A program made the position numbers and the translations under genes. Below are positions 30,664-39,187 of a stretch of 64,000 nt of DNA, one piece after another. The notes beneath the pieces are model-generated. The model saw only the letters and a program-made list of their open reading frames with translations, was not told where the DNA came from and did not search any database. How positions within the stretch are numbered: position 1 is the first letter of the stretch; the number at the start of each line of letters is the position of its first letter. The stretch is from Achromobacter sp. RTa (GTDB lineage Bacteria > Pseudomonadota > Gammaproteobacteria > Burkholderiales > Burkholderiaceae_B): contig NZ_JPYO01000042.1 of the NCBI RefSeq assembly GCF_000757485.1, positions 734,830-798,829 on the forward strand, in the 5' to 3' direction.

Positions 30664-31863
30664 TCAGCACCCTTGCATGGCCACCTTCCGGCGGCGGACG
30701 TTGCCGGCCCGCTGCAGCAGCACCAGGGCCAGGCCGGCCGTGGCGATGACGGCGCCGGCGATCGGTACGGCGGCGTAGCCCAGGCCGGCGGAGATCACCG
30801 CGCCGCCCGCGGCCGCGCCCACCGCGTTGCCCAGGTTGAAGGCGCCCACGTTCACCGAAGACGCCAGGCCGGGCGCGTCCTTGGCGGCGCGCATCACGCC
30901 CATCTGCAGCGGGGGCACCACCGCGAAGGTCGCCACGCCGAAGATCAGCAGGGAAACCGCCGCGCCGGCCGGCGTGGCCGCGACCCAGGGAAAGGCCAGC
31001 AGATCGGCGATGACCAGCACCAGGAAGGCGATCAGCGTGCCGTCCAGCGAGCGGTCGGCCATGCGTCCGCCCAGCCCATTGCCCAGCGTGAAGCCCAGGC
31101 CCACCAGTACCAGCATGCCGGTGATGAAGGCGGGCGACGCGCCCGTGATTTCGGCCAGCGTCGGAGCGATGTAGGTATAGAGCGTGAACATGGCGCCCGC
31201 GCCCAGGACGGTCGTCAGCAAGGCCATCAGCACGACCGGGCTCTTCAGCACGGCCAGTTCGTGGCCCACGTTGGGACGGCGCCCGGCTTCGCCCGCCGGC
31301 AGGGCCCGCCACAGCGCCAGCATGGCGATCAGGCCCAGCCCGGCGGTGGCGACGAACGACATGCGCCAGCCGATCGCCTGCCCCAGCCAGGTGGCGGCGG
31401 GCACCCCGCCCACGTTGGCGATGGTCAGGCCCATGAACATCGTCGCCACCGCGCTCGCCTGCTTGTGGCGCGGCACCACGCTGGCGGCGACCAGCGAGCC
31501 CAGTCCGAAGAACGCGCCGTGGTTCAGGCTGGTCACCAGGCGGGCCAGCAGCAGCGTCGTGTAGTTGGGCGACAGCGCGGACAGCAGGTTGCCGATGGTG
31601 AAAATGGCCATCAGCAGGATCAGCGCCTTGCGCTTGGACCAGCGCGAGAAAGCCAGGGTCATCAGAGGCGCGCCGACCATCACGCCGATCGCGTAGGCGC
31701 TGATCAGCATGCCGGCGCTGGGAATGGAGACGTTCACGCCCTCGGCGATGACGGGCAACAGGCCCATGGGGGAAAACTCGGTCACGCCGATGCCGAACGC
31801 GCCGACGGCGAGCGCCAGCAATGGCAGGCCGGCCTTCACCGGTTGAGTATCTTGGGGGTTCAT
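30664..31863 (-). CDS. MFS efflux transporter (DHA1 / AraJ-YdhP type)
   Basis: A 399-residue protein with 12 hydrophobic helices. It begins MNPQDTQPVKAGLPLLALAV, has GVTEFSPMGLLP in helix 1 (the AraJ-like pattern), a motif A-like SRWSKRKALIL loop and LVTSLNHGAFFGLGSL. GAGGAA precedes the ATG at 31863. This family exports sugars, arabinose-like compounds or drugs. It lies downstream of two IclR genes on the same strand, 160 bp away, and is a possible target of them. Confidence 0.9.
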   Translation of the reverse strand: MNPQDTQPVKAGLPLLALAVGAFGIGVTEFSPMGLLPVIAEGVNVSIPSAGMLISAYAIGVMVGAPLMTLAFSRWSKRKALILLMAIFTIGNLLSALSPNYTTLLLARLVTSLNHGAFFGLGSLVAASVVPRHKQASAVATMFMGLTIANVGGVPAATWLGQAIGWRMSFVATAGLGLIAMLALWRALPAGEAGRRPNVGHELAVLKSPVVLMALLTTVLGAGAMFTLYTYIAPTLAEITGASPAFITGMLVLVGLGFTLGNGLGGRMADRSLDGTLIAFLVLVIADLLAFPWVAATPAGAAVSLLIFGVATFAVVPPLQMGVMRAAKDAPGLASSVNVGAFNLGNAVGAAAGGAVISAGLGYAAVPIAGAVIATAGLALVLLQRAGNVRRRKVAMQGC

Positions 31864-32023
31864 GCGGATTCCTCGGTTCGAAAGCGCCGACCGGGGGTTC
31901 AGGGGCGCGCCCGCAAGAGAGGCTGGCGCTTGGGAAGGGCCCGGTCGGAAGACAGGCGGCCAGTATGCCGCGTCCATCCTTGCGGAAATAGGGGTAAACC
32001 AGCGAAACACTTTTGACTTGGAG

Positions 32024-32797
32024 TCACGAATATCCCAACAGCCGTTCCGTCTCGCGGGCCAGCGCGACCAGCCTGGGGCCGATGTCGGCCGCCCGCTCGC
32101 GGTAGGGCCCGTCATTGGCCGGCACGCCGCAGTTGAAGACGTAAAGCAGCGACTGGTGAGGCCGGCCCAGCGGGGCGGCGAAGCCGTAGGCGTCGGGACG
32201 CCATTGCTGGTTGTTGCCGCAATAGCCCTTGCGCTCCAGGTCGCGGCGGGCCGCGGCCAGCGTGGGGAAATGGGCTTCGTAGTGGGCGGGATCGGCAACG
32301 CGCAACTGGTTCAGCACCGCCGCGCGCTCCTCGTCGGAAGCCCGGGCCAGCCAGGCCTTGCCGGCGGCGCTGGACAACAGGGGCAGCGAGGCGCCGATAT
32401 CGGGGCGGGTCTGCAGGGCCTCGTTCGACCGGGCCGTTTCCACGTACACCATTTGCAGGCGGTCGCGCACCACCAGCGACACCGCGCCGCGCGCATGATC
32501 GGCAAGCTGCTTCATCAGCGGGCGCGCCAACTGGCGGATCTGCATGCTGGCCAGCAAGGGATAACTCAACGCCAGCACCGACGCGCCCAGGCGGTAGCGG
32601 GCGGGCTCGCCTTCGCGCTGCAGGAAACCCAGCTCGACCAAGGTGTGGGTCAGGCGGGCCACGGCGCTGCGCGACAGGCCGGTCTGCTGCGCGAAATCCT
32701 TGTTGGCCAGCACGGGCCGGTCCGCCCGGAAGCAGGCCAGGATATCGATGCCGCGCGCCAGCGTGGTGGTGAATTCACGGTCGCGCTCATGCCCCAT
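32024..32797 (-). CDS. IclR-family regulator, downstream paralogue
   Basis: A 257-residue IclR protein: winged helix about 10-70 (NKDFAQQTGLSRSAVARLTHTLV) and effector domain about 85-250. It overlaps the end of the upstream IclR gene by 11 bp. The two proteins are clearly paralogues; both contain SYPLLAS, RQLARPLMK and RPDIGA followed by LPLL in the same order. Cys in the conserved C-terminal VFNCGVPA segment is shared too. The likely targets are the adjacent acyl-CoA catabolic operon and/or the MFS gene. Confidence 0.92.
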   Translation of the reverse strand: MGHERDREFTTTLARGIDILACFRADRPVLANKDFAQQTGLSRSAVARLTHTLVELGFLQREGEPARYRLGASVLALSYPLLASMQIRQLARPLMKQLADHARGAVSLVVRDRLQMVYVETARSNEALQTRPDIGASLPLLSSAAGKAWLARASDEERAAVLNQLRVADPAHYEAHFPTLAAARRDLERKGYCGNNQQWRPDAYGFAAPLGRPHQSLLYVFNCGVPANDGPYRERAADIGPRLVALARETERLLGYS

Positions 32798-33584
32798 CGC
32801 CGCGCTCCATCATTTTCTCGACGCGCGCGGCCAGAGTCAGCAGGCGCGGCGCGATGCGGCCGCGCAGGTCGCCGGGGCGCAGCCGCGCCACCGGCACGCC
32901 GCAATTGAAAACCAGCGCCTGGCCGTCGACCCGCAAGCGCATGGGCACCGCAACCGCATGCACGTCAGAATGCCAATCGCCCTGCCCGACGCAATACCCG
33001 TATTCGGCGTAATCGCGCCGCGCCTGCTCCCAGTCCGGCGCGTAGCGGCGCCAGGCCGCCGGGTCCTGCCGCCGCAAGGTTTCCAGCACGGGCTCGGCCT
33101 CGCCGCCGGCGCCTTGCGCCAGCCAGGCGCGGCCCATGGCGGACGGCAGCAAGGGCAGCAAGGCGCCGATGTCGGGCCGGAAAGACACGGCGTCGTGTCC
33201 GCGGCAGGTCTCCAGATAGACCATGTTCAGCCCGTGGTGCATCCCCAGCGACGCGGACCCGCCCGCCGCGTCGGCCAGGCGCTTCATCAGCGGGCGCGCC
33301 AGCTGGCGGACCTTGATGCTGGCCAGCAGCGGATAGCTCAGCGACAGCACGGCCGGCCCAAGGCGGTAACGGCGCAGGCCGCCGTCGTAGCGCAACAGGC
33401 CGCGCTGCATCAGCGTGGTGGTGAGCCGGGAGATGGTGGCCTTGGACAGGCCGGTGCGGTCCGCCAGTTCGCGGTTGCTGAGCGCGGGCTCGCCGTGGCG
33501 GAACGCCTGCAGCACGGACAGCCCATGCGCCAGCGTGGTGGCGAAGGCGGGGTCGGCATGGCGCTGGCCCGGGCTGGAGGTCAT
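32787..33584 (-). CDS. IclR-family regulator, upstream paralogue
   Basis: A 265-residue IclR protein. The ATG at 33584 (MTSSPGQRHADPAF) with AGGAGCG upstream is chosen over an open extension that crosses the promoter. The winged helix includes NRELADRTGLSKATISRLTTTLM (about 37-60). It is divergent from the acyl-CoA dehydrogenase operon at 33786 and overlaps the second IclR gene, so both are made from one transcript. They could form heterodimers, or sense different intermediates of one pathway. Confidence 0.92.
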   Translation of the reverse strand: MTSSPGQRHADPAFATTLAHGLSVLQAFRHGEPALSNRELADRTGLSKATISRLTTTLMQRGLLRYDGGLRRYRLGPAVLSLSYPLLASIKVRQLARPLMKRLADAAGGSASLGMHHGLNMVYLETCRGHDAVSFRPDIGALLPLLPSAMGRAWLAQGAGGEAEPVLETLRRQDPAAWRRYAPDWEQARRDYAEYGYCVGQGDWHSDVHAVAVPMRLRVDGQALVFNCGVPVARLRPGDLRGRIAPRLLTLAARVEKMMERGDGA

Positions 33585-33785
33585 GGTCGCGCTCCTGGTG
33601 GCGGGGCCGCCGGAAAGCGCGGCCCGTCCCGCCGATGATAGAGCAGGAGCCGCCCGCCACGCGCAAGCGGCGTTCAAGATATAGAAACATTTGTCTCGCA
33701 TCCGCCGGCCTTTTGCTAGCCTGGATTCAACACGGCGCCACCGCGGACAAGAACGGCTCGGCGCCCCATGACACGGAGACTAGCC
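33585..33785. promoter_or_regulatory. Divergent control region of the IclR pair and the acyl-CoA operon
   Basis: A 201-bp region between divergent genes. A short AT-rich patch (AAGATATAGAAACATTTG, near 33677-33694) is followed by TTGTCT and TAGCCT at about 17-bp spacing, a plausible sigma70-type promoter for the rightward operon. No exact operator is assigned. Confidence 0.4.
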
Positions 33786-34952
33786 ATGATCAGGGACCCC
33801 AACGGATTCCCCCAATTCCTCGACTCGCTGCGCCGCTACGTGCGCGAACGGCTGGCGCCGCGCGAGGCCGAGGTCGCCCGATTGGACGAGGTGCCGCAGG
33901 ATCTGGTGGCCGACATGGCCGCCCAGGGCCTGTTCGGCTATTCGATCCCGGAGCAGTATGGCGGCGCGGGCATGACGACCGAGGAGCTGGTCCTGGCCGC
34001 CATGGAACTGTCGCAATGCTCGGTGGCGTTCCGCGCCCGGGTCGGCACCAATACCGGCATCGGGTCCGAGGCGCTGGTGGCCGACGGCACCGATGAACAG
34101 AAGGCCCGCTACCTGCCGCGGCTGGCCTCCGGCGAACTGACCGGCTGCTTCGCGCTGACCGAGCCGCAGGCCGGGTCCGACGCCACCGCGCTGCGCACGA
34201 CCGCCGTGCGCGACGGCGGCCACTACGTGCTGAACGGCGAGAAGTGCTTCATCACGAACGCGCCGCTGGCCGGCCTCTTCACGGTCATGGCGCGCACCGA
34301 TCCCGACGCGCCGGGCGCCAAGGGCATCACCGCCTTCATCGTGGAACGCGAAACGCCCGGGCTGTCCACCGGGCAGCCCTACGACAAGATGGGCCAGGCC
34401 GGATCGCCCGTGTCCGCCGTGCATTTCCAGGATTGCCGCGTGCCGGCCGCGAACATCATCGGCGGCAGCGAGGGCATGGGCTTCAAGACCGCCATGAAGG
34501 TTTTGAACAAGCAGCGCATCCATCTGGCGGCGCTGTGCATCGGCCCGGCGATCCGCATGCTGGACGACACGCTGCGCTTCGTGGCCGAACGCCAGCAATT
34601 CGGCAAGCCGCTGATGGATTTCCAGCTGATCCAGGCCATGCTGGCCGATTGCCAGACCGAAATCCAGGCGGCCCGCGCGCTGGTGTTGCAGACCGCCCGC
34701 GAACGCGACGAAGGCCGCGACGTGACGCTGAACGCGTCGATCTGCAAGTACTTCTCGTCGGAGATGTGCGGCCGCGTGGCGGACCGCTGCGTGCAGATGC
34801 ACGGCGGCTACGGCTACATCGCCGACCACGGCATCGAACGCTTCTACCGCGACGTGCGCCTGTTCCGCCTGTACGAGGGCACCAGCCAGATCCACCAGTT
34901 GACCATTGCCCGCCATACGCTGACCCAGGCGGGCTACACGCCCGGCCGCTAG
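33786..34952 (+). CDS. Acyl-CoA dehydrogenase
   Basis: A 388-residue FAD-dependent acyl-CoA dehydrogenase. Signature blocks: FALTEPQAGSDA near residue 125, NGEKCFITNA near 157, and the C-terminal QMHGGYGYIADHGIERFYRDVR; YEGTSQIHQ near 366 contains the Glu-Gly-Thr position that usually supplies or neighbours the catalytic base. GGAG lies 8 bp before the ATG at 33786. It opens a six-gene catabolic operon (33.8-41.3 kb) and would make the alpha,beta-unsaturated acyl-CoA. The substrate is unknown, probably a short or branched acyl-CoA. Confidence 0.93.
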   Translation: MIRDPNGFPQFLDSLRRYVRERLAPREAEVARLDEVPQDLVADMAAQGLFGYSIPEQYGGAGMTTEELVLAAMELSQCSVAFRARVGTNTGIGSEALVADGTDEQKARYLPRLASGELTGCFALTEPQAGSDATALRTTAVRDGGHYVLNGEKCFITNAPLAGLFTVMARTDPDAPGAKGITAFIVERETPGLSTGQPYDKMGQAGSPVSAVHFQDCRVPAANIIGGSEGMGFKTAMKVLNKQRIHLAALCIGPAIRMLDDTLRFVAERQQFGKPLMDFQLIQAMLADCQTEIQAARALVLQTARERDEGRDVTLNASICKYFSSEMCGRVADRCVQMHGGYGYIADHGIERFYRDVRLFRLYEGTSQIHQLTIARHTLTQAGYTPGR

Positions 34953-35015
34953 GCCGGACACACCGGGACCGCAGCCGCGAGAAGCCGGCGGCCCGCCAGA
35001 CCAAAGGAGAGTTCC

Positions 35016-35999
35016 ATGCTGCACAAGCACCTGCCTAAATGGATCGCGGCCATGGCCGCCGCGTTCGCCTGCGCCGCGCTGCCGCCCCAGGCCGCGGCCG
35101 CCTATCCCGACAAGCCCGTAAGGCTGATCGTTCCGTTCGCCCCGGGCGGCTCCACGGACATCCTCGGACGGCTGCTCGCCGAAGCGCTGCATCCGATCCT
35201 GGGCCAGCCCGTCATCGTGGAGAACAAGCCCGGCGCCGGCGGCAACATCGGCGGGGACTTCGTGGCCCGGGCCGCGCCCGACGGCTACACGCTGCTTCTG
35301 GCGGCGGCGGGCCCCACCGTCATCAATCCCAGCCTGTACGCCAATATGCCGTTCAATCCGGCCAAGGACCTGGCGCCCATCAGCTGCCTGGAGCGCGAGC
35401 ACAACCTGATGGTGGTAACGAAATCCATGCCGGTGAAGAACCTGCAGGAGTTCCTGCAATACGCGCGCAGCCATCCCGGCAAGCTGTCTTTCGGATCGCC
35501 GGGCAACGGCTCGCCCGCGCAGCTGGCCGGCGAACTGCTCAAGCAGCAGGCCGGGCTGCAGGCGGAACACGTGCCGTACAAGGGCACGGGGCCCGCCATC
35601 ACCGACCTGGTGGCCGGCCATATCGACTTCATGATCGACAACATGCCTGCGCTGCTGCCGCAGGTCAAGGCCGGCAGCCTGCGCGCGCTGGCCGTGCCCA
35701 GCGACCAGCGCGCCACTGCCGCGCCCGACATCCCCACCTTCGACGAAGCGGGCCAGAAGGGCTTCGTGGTGATGGCATGGAAGGGCTTGATGGCGCCCGC
35801 CGGCACCGACGCCGCGGTCATCGAGCGGCTGCATGCGGCAGTGGTCAAGGCGTTGCAAGACCCGACGCTGCGCGCCCGCTTCCAGGAACTGGGCGCCGAA
35901 CCGCTGGGCAGCTCCCCGGCCGAGTTCGCCAAGCAGATCGCGGATGAAACCGCCTGGTGGGGCAAGCTGGTGCAGTCCACCGGCACCCGCATCCAATAG
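35016..35999 (+). CDS. Tripartite tricarboxylate transporter (Bug) binding protein, first copy
   Basis: A 327-residue periplasmic Bug/TctC receptor. A signal peptide (to about 28, PPQAAAAYPD) is followed by the family start YPDKPVRLIVPFAPGGSTD. The ENKPGAGGNIG loop and the PYKGTGPA...DLVAGHIDFMIDN segments bind carboxylate ligands. AAAGGAGAG precedes the ATG. No TctA/TctB membrane genes are nearby, as is common for orphan Bug genes in Bordetella-type genomes. It probably captures the acid degraded by this operon. Confidence 0.93.
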   Translation: MLHKHLPKWIAAMAAAFACAALPPQAAAAYPDKPVRLIVPFAPGGSTDILGRLLAEALHPILGQPVIVENKPGAGGNIGGDFVARAAPDGYTLLLAAAGPTVINPSLYANMPFNPAKDLAPISCLEREHNLMVVTKSMPVKNLQEFLQYARSHPGKLSFGSPGNGSPAQLAGELLKQQAGLQAEHVPYKGTGPAITDLVAGHIDFMIDNMPALLPQVKAGSLRALAVPSDQRATAAPDIPTFDEAGQKGFVVMAWKGLMAPAGTDAAVIERLHAAVVKALQDPTLRARFQELGAEPLGSSPAEFAKQIADETAWWGKLVQSTGTRIQ

Positions 36000-36019
36000 G
36001 CGCAAGCCGGGAGACAGCC

Positions 36020-36988
36020 ATGCATTCCTTCATCCGTACACTGCGCGCCCTGTGCGCGCTTGCCCTGGCCGGGATGGCCGGCACGGCGGCCGCCGCCTAT
36101 CCCGACAAGCCGGTCCGCCTGATCGTGCCCTATGCCGCGGGCGGCGGCACCGACACCGCGGCACGCATGATCGCCCGCAAGCTCGCTCCGCTGCTCGGCC
36201 AGCCCGTGGTGGTGGAGAACAAGCCCGGCGGCGCCACGCAGATCGGCACCGCCTATGTCGCGTCCGCCGCTCCCGACGGCTATACCCTGCTGATGGGCAC
36301 GGCCAACCTGGCGACCAACAGCGTGCTGTACTCCAAGCTGCCCTACGACGTGAAGCGCGACCTGGCCCCCGTGGTCTGGGCGACCGACGTGCCGGTCTAC
36401 CTGCTGCTGCCGGCCGCCAGCCCCTGGCGCACGCTGGACGATCTGAAACGCGCCGCGGCCCAGCAGCAGGGCCTGACGTTCGCCACCGCCGGCACTGGCA
36501 GCATTCCGCACCTGGCGGGCGAACAGTTCTCGCACCGGACGGGCATCGCGCTGCGGCACATCCCCTACAAGGGCAGCAGCGAAGCCGCCACCGCGCTGGT
36601 AGGCGGCCAGGTCCAGATGAGCTTCGACAACCTGCCGCCGGTGTACGCGCAGGTCAAGGCGGGCCGGCTGCGCGCCGTCGCCATCGCCGCGCAGGCGCGC
36701 AACCCCGAGCTGCCCGACGTGCCCACGCTGGCGGAGCTGGGCGTGCCGCTGTCGGCCTCGTCCTGGTGGGGCGTCATGGCGCCGGCCGGCACGCCGAAGG
36801 ATGTCATCGCCCTGTTGAACCGCCAGGTCAACGCCGTGCTGGCCGACCCCGAGGTGCGCAGCTATTTCACCGGCCTGGGGATGCAGCCCACGGGCGGCAC
36901 GCCCGAAGCCTTCGGCCAGCACATCGCGCAAGAAACCGACCGCTGGCGCGCCGTGGTGAAACAGGCCGGCGTGAAGATCGAGGAATAA
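36020..36988 (+). CDS. Tripartite tricarboxylate transporter (Bug) binding protein, second copy
   Basis: A 322-residue second Bug receptor, 20 bp after the first. It has a signal peptide (to about 24), then YPDKPVRLIVPYAAGGGTD, ENKPGGATQIG, and PYKGSSEA with GGQVQMSFDNLPP. The two are clear homologues but diverged, so they may bind related substrates or be an old tandem duplication. ATG at 36020 follows GGGAGACAGCC. Confidence 0.93.
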   Translation: MHSFIRTLRALCALALAGMAGTAAAAYPDKPVRLIVPYAAGGGTDTAARMIARKLAPLLGQPVVVENKPGGATQIGTAYVASAAPDGYTLLMGTANLATNSVLYSKLPYDVKRDLAPVVWATDVPVYLLLPAASPWRTLDDLKRAAAQQQGLTFATAGTGSIPHLAGEQFSHRTGIALRHIPYKGSSEAATALVGGQVQMSFDNLPPVYAQVKAGRLRAVAIAAQARNPELPDVPTLAELGVPLSASSWWGVMAPAGTPKDVIALLNRQVNAVLADPEVRSYFTGLGMQPTGGTPEAFGQHIAQETDRWRAVVKQAGVKIEE

Positions 36989-36991
36989 GCC

Positions 36992-38155
36992 ATGGATCGC
37001 AAGCAGCAAGACACCGCCGACGTCCCGGAACTGTGCGAACGCATGCGCCGCTTCGTGGATGACGTCGCCATACCCGCGGAATCTCCCGCCATTGCGCGCG
37101 ACGTGGCCGCGCTGGACCGTTGCGTGGCCCGGCTGCGCGCGCAGGCCCGCGACGCCGGTCTGTACGCGCCGCAGCTGCCCCGGGAATGGGGCGGGCTGGG
37201 GCTGGGATGGCGCGCGCTGGCCCAGATGCTGGAAGAGGCCGGACGCGGCTTCCTGGGGCCGGCCGCGCTGAACTGCGCCGCGCCCGACCAGCCCAACATG
37301 CTGACGCTGCTGCGGCTGGCCAGCCCCGCCCAGCAGCAGCGCTTCCTGGCGCCGCTGGTGCGCGGCGAGCAACGCGCCTGCTTCGCCATGACCGAGCCCG
37401 CCCCCGGCGCGGGCTCCGATCCCTCCATGCTGCAAACGCGCGCCGGGCGCCACGGCGGCCGATGGATACTGAATGGGCACAAGCAGTTCATCAGCGGCGG
37501 CGTGGGCGCGGATTTCGCGCTGGTGCTGGCGCGGACGGAAGAAGGCGCCACCCTGTTCCTGGTGCCTGCCGACACGCCGGGCTACCGCGTCGTGCGCGAT
37601 ATCGGCATGGTCACCGGCTACCAGATCGGCGGCCACGCCGAGATCCTGCTGGAAGGCTGCGAGCTCGGCGACGACGCCGTGCTGGGCGAACCCGGCCGCG
37701 GCCTCGAATATGCGCAACTGCGGCTGGAGCCCGCCCGCCTGTCCCATTGCATGCGCTACATCGGCCGCGCCCGCCGCGCCCTGGAAACCGCGCAAGCCTA
37801 TGTCGTGAAGCGTGATTCATTCGGCTCGCGGCTGGCGGACCTGCAGCAGATCCAGGCGATGGTGGCCGATTCCCACATCGATCTGCACGCCAGCCGCCTC
37901 ATGACGCTGGACTGCGCCGGCCGCATGGATGAGGGTCTGCCCGTGAAGCAGCACAGCGCCATGGCCAAGGTCTTCGTGTCCGAGGCCGTGAACCGCGTGG
38001 CGGACCGGGCCGTGCAGATGATGGGCGCGTCTGGGCTTTCGGACGACACGCCCGTGGCCATGGTCTGGCAGGAAATGCGCCCCTTCCGCATCTACGACGG
38101 CGCCAATGAGCTGCATCGCGCCACCTTGGCGCGCCGGCTGCTGGCGCGTGCTTGA
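36992..38155 (+). CDS. Acyl-CoA dehydrogenase family protein, second
   Basis: A 387-residue acyl-CoA dehydrogenase-fold protein 3 bp after the second Bug gene. FAMTEPAPGAGSDPS near 130, NGHKQFISGGVGADFALVLAR and the C-terminal DGANELHRATLARRLL are recognisable. The EGT-type motif is replaced by DGANE, as in several CaiA-like subfamilies. It differs strongly from the first dehydrogenase, so each probably acts at a different step. Confidence 0.92.
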   Translation: MDRKQQDTADVPELCERMRRFVDDVAIPAESPAIARDVAALDRCVARLRAQARDAGLYAPQLPREWGGLGLGWRALAQMLEEAGRGFLGPAALNCAAPDQPNMLTLLRLASPAQQQRFLAPLVRGEQRACFAMTEPAPGAGSDPSMLQTRAGRHGGRWILNGHKQFISGGVGADFALVLARTEEGATLFLVPADTPGYRVVRDIGMVTGYQIGGHAEILLEGCELGDDAVLGEPGRGLEYAQLRLEPARLSHCMRYIGRARRALETAQAYVVKRDSFGSRLADLQQIQAMVADSHIDLHASRLMTLDCAGRMDEGLPVKQHSAMAKVFVSEAVNRVADRAVQMMGASGLSDDTPVAMVWQEMRPFRIYDGANELHRATLARRLLARA

Positions 38156-38174
38156 GACTCCAAAGGAGACCACG

Positions 38175-39170
38175 ATGGATAACCCCACTTTCCAGGCCTA
38201 CCGCCTGCACGCCGGCGCGGCGGACGCGCCTCCGCAGGGCCGCTTCGAGACCTTGCGCGCGGACGAGCTGTCCGAGGGCGACACGCTCATCAAGGTGGCC
38301 TACGCCGGCCTCAACTACAAGGATGCGCTGGCCCAGGCCGGCCGTGGCGGCATCATCCGCGCGTACCCGCGCATTGGCGGCATCGATCTCTCGGGCACCG
38401 TGGTGCATTCCGCCGACCCGGCACTGGCGCCGGGGCAGGAGGTCGTCGTGCACGGCTTCGGCATCGGCGTGGACTGCGACGGCGGCTATGCCGAATACGC
38501 GCGGGTCCCGCGCGACTGGGTGCTGCCCCTGCCCGCCGGCATCGGCCTGCGCGACGCAGCGGTGCTGGGCGCGGCCGGCTACACGGCCGCGCTGTCGCTG
38601 CACTGGATGGAGCATTGCGGGCTGACGCCGGAGCAAGGCGAGGTGCTGGTCACCGGCGCGACGGGCGGCGTCGCAGGCATCGCCATCGACATCCTGAGCC
38701 AGCGTGGATACCGCGTGTGCGCCATGTCCGGCAAGCCGGAGGCGGAAGGCTATCTGCGGTCGTTGGGCGCGCAGGAAGTGATCGCGCCGCCCGACCCGTC
38801 GGCCGCCATCAAGCCGCTGATGAGCGCCCGCTGGGCCGGCGTCGTCGATTCGGTGGGCGGCAAGCTGCTGGCCCATGCGCTGGCGAGCCTGCGTCCGGAC
38901 GGCGTGGCCGCGGCCTTCGGCAACGCCGGCGGCGCGGAGCTGCCGTCCTCCGTCATCCCCTTCATCCTGCGCGGCGTCAAGCTGCTGGGCATCAACGCCA
39001 ACAGCCCCATGCCGCTGCGCCGCCTGGTATGGAACAAGCTGGCCGCCGAATACCGCCCCGCGCGGCTGGACCTGATTTCCCACGTCATCGAACCCTCCGA
39101 CTTGCCCCAGGCGCTGGCCTCCATGCTGGAACGCGGCAGCATCGGCCGCAGCGTGGCGCGCTTTTCCTGA
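38175..39170 (+). CDS. Acryloyl-CoA reductase-like MDR oxidoreductase (AcuI/YhdH family)
   Basis: A 331-residue medium-chain dehydrogenase/reductase without the structural zinc Cys cluster. YAGLNYKDALAQAGRGGIIR and PRIGGIDLSGTVV match the AcuI/YhdH subfamily; VTGATGGVAGIAIDIL near residue 158 is the NADPH-binding loop. AcuI reduces acryloyl-CoA to propionyl-CoA. AAAGGAGAC precedes the ATG. In this operon it would reduce a 2-enoyl-CoA intermediate; the acrylate link is inference. Confidence 0.88.
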   Translation: MDNPTFQAYRLHAGAADAPPQGRFETLRADELSEGDTLIKVAYAGLNYKDALAQAGRGGIIRAYPRIGGIDLSGTVVHSADPALAPGQEVVVHGFGIGVDCDGGYAEYARVPRDWVLPLPAGIGLRDAAVLGAAGYTAALSLHWMEHCGLTPEQGEVLVTGATGGVAGIAIDILSQRGYRVCAMSGKPEAEGYLRSLGAQEVIAPPDPSAAIKPLMSARWAGVVDSVGGKLLAHALASLRPDGVAAAFGNAGGAELPSSVIPFILRGVKLLGINANSPMPLRRLVWNKLAAEYRPARLDLISHVIEPSDLPQALASMLERGSIGRSVARFS

Positions 39171-39187
39171 ACCTTCTTGCCCGCATC

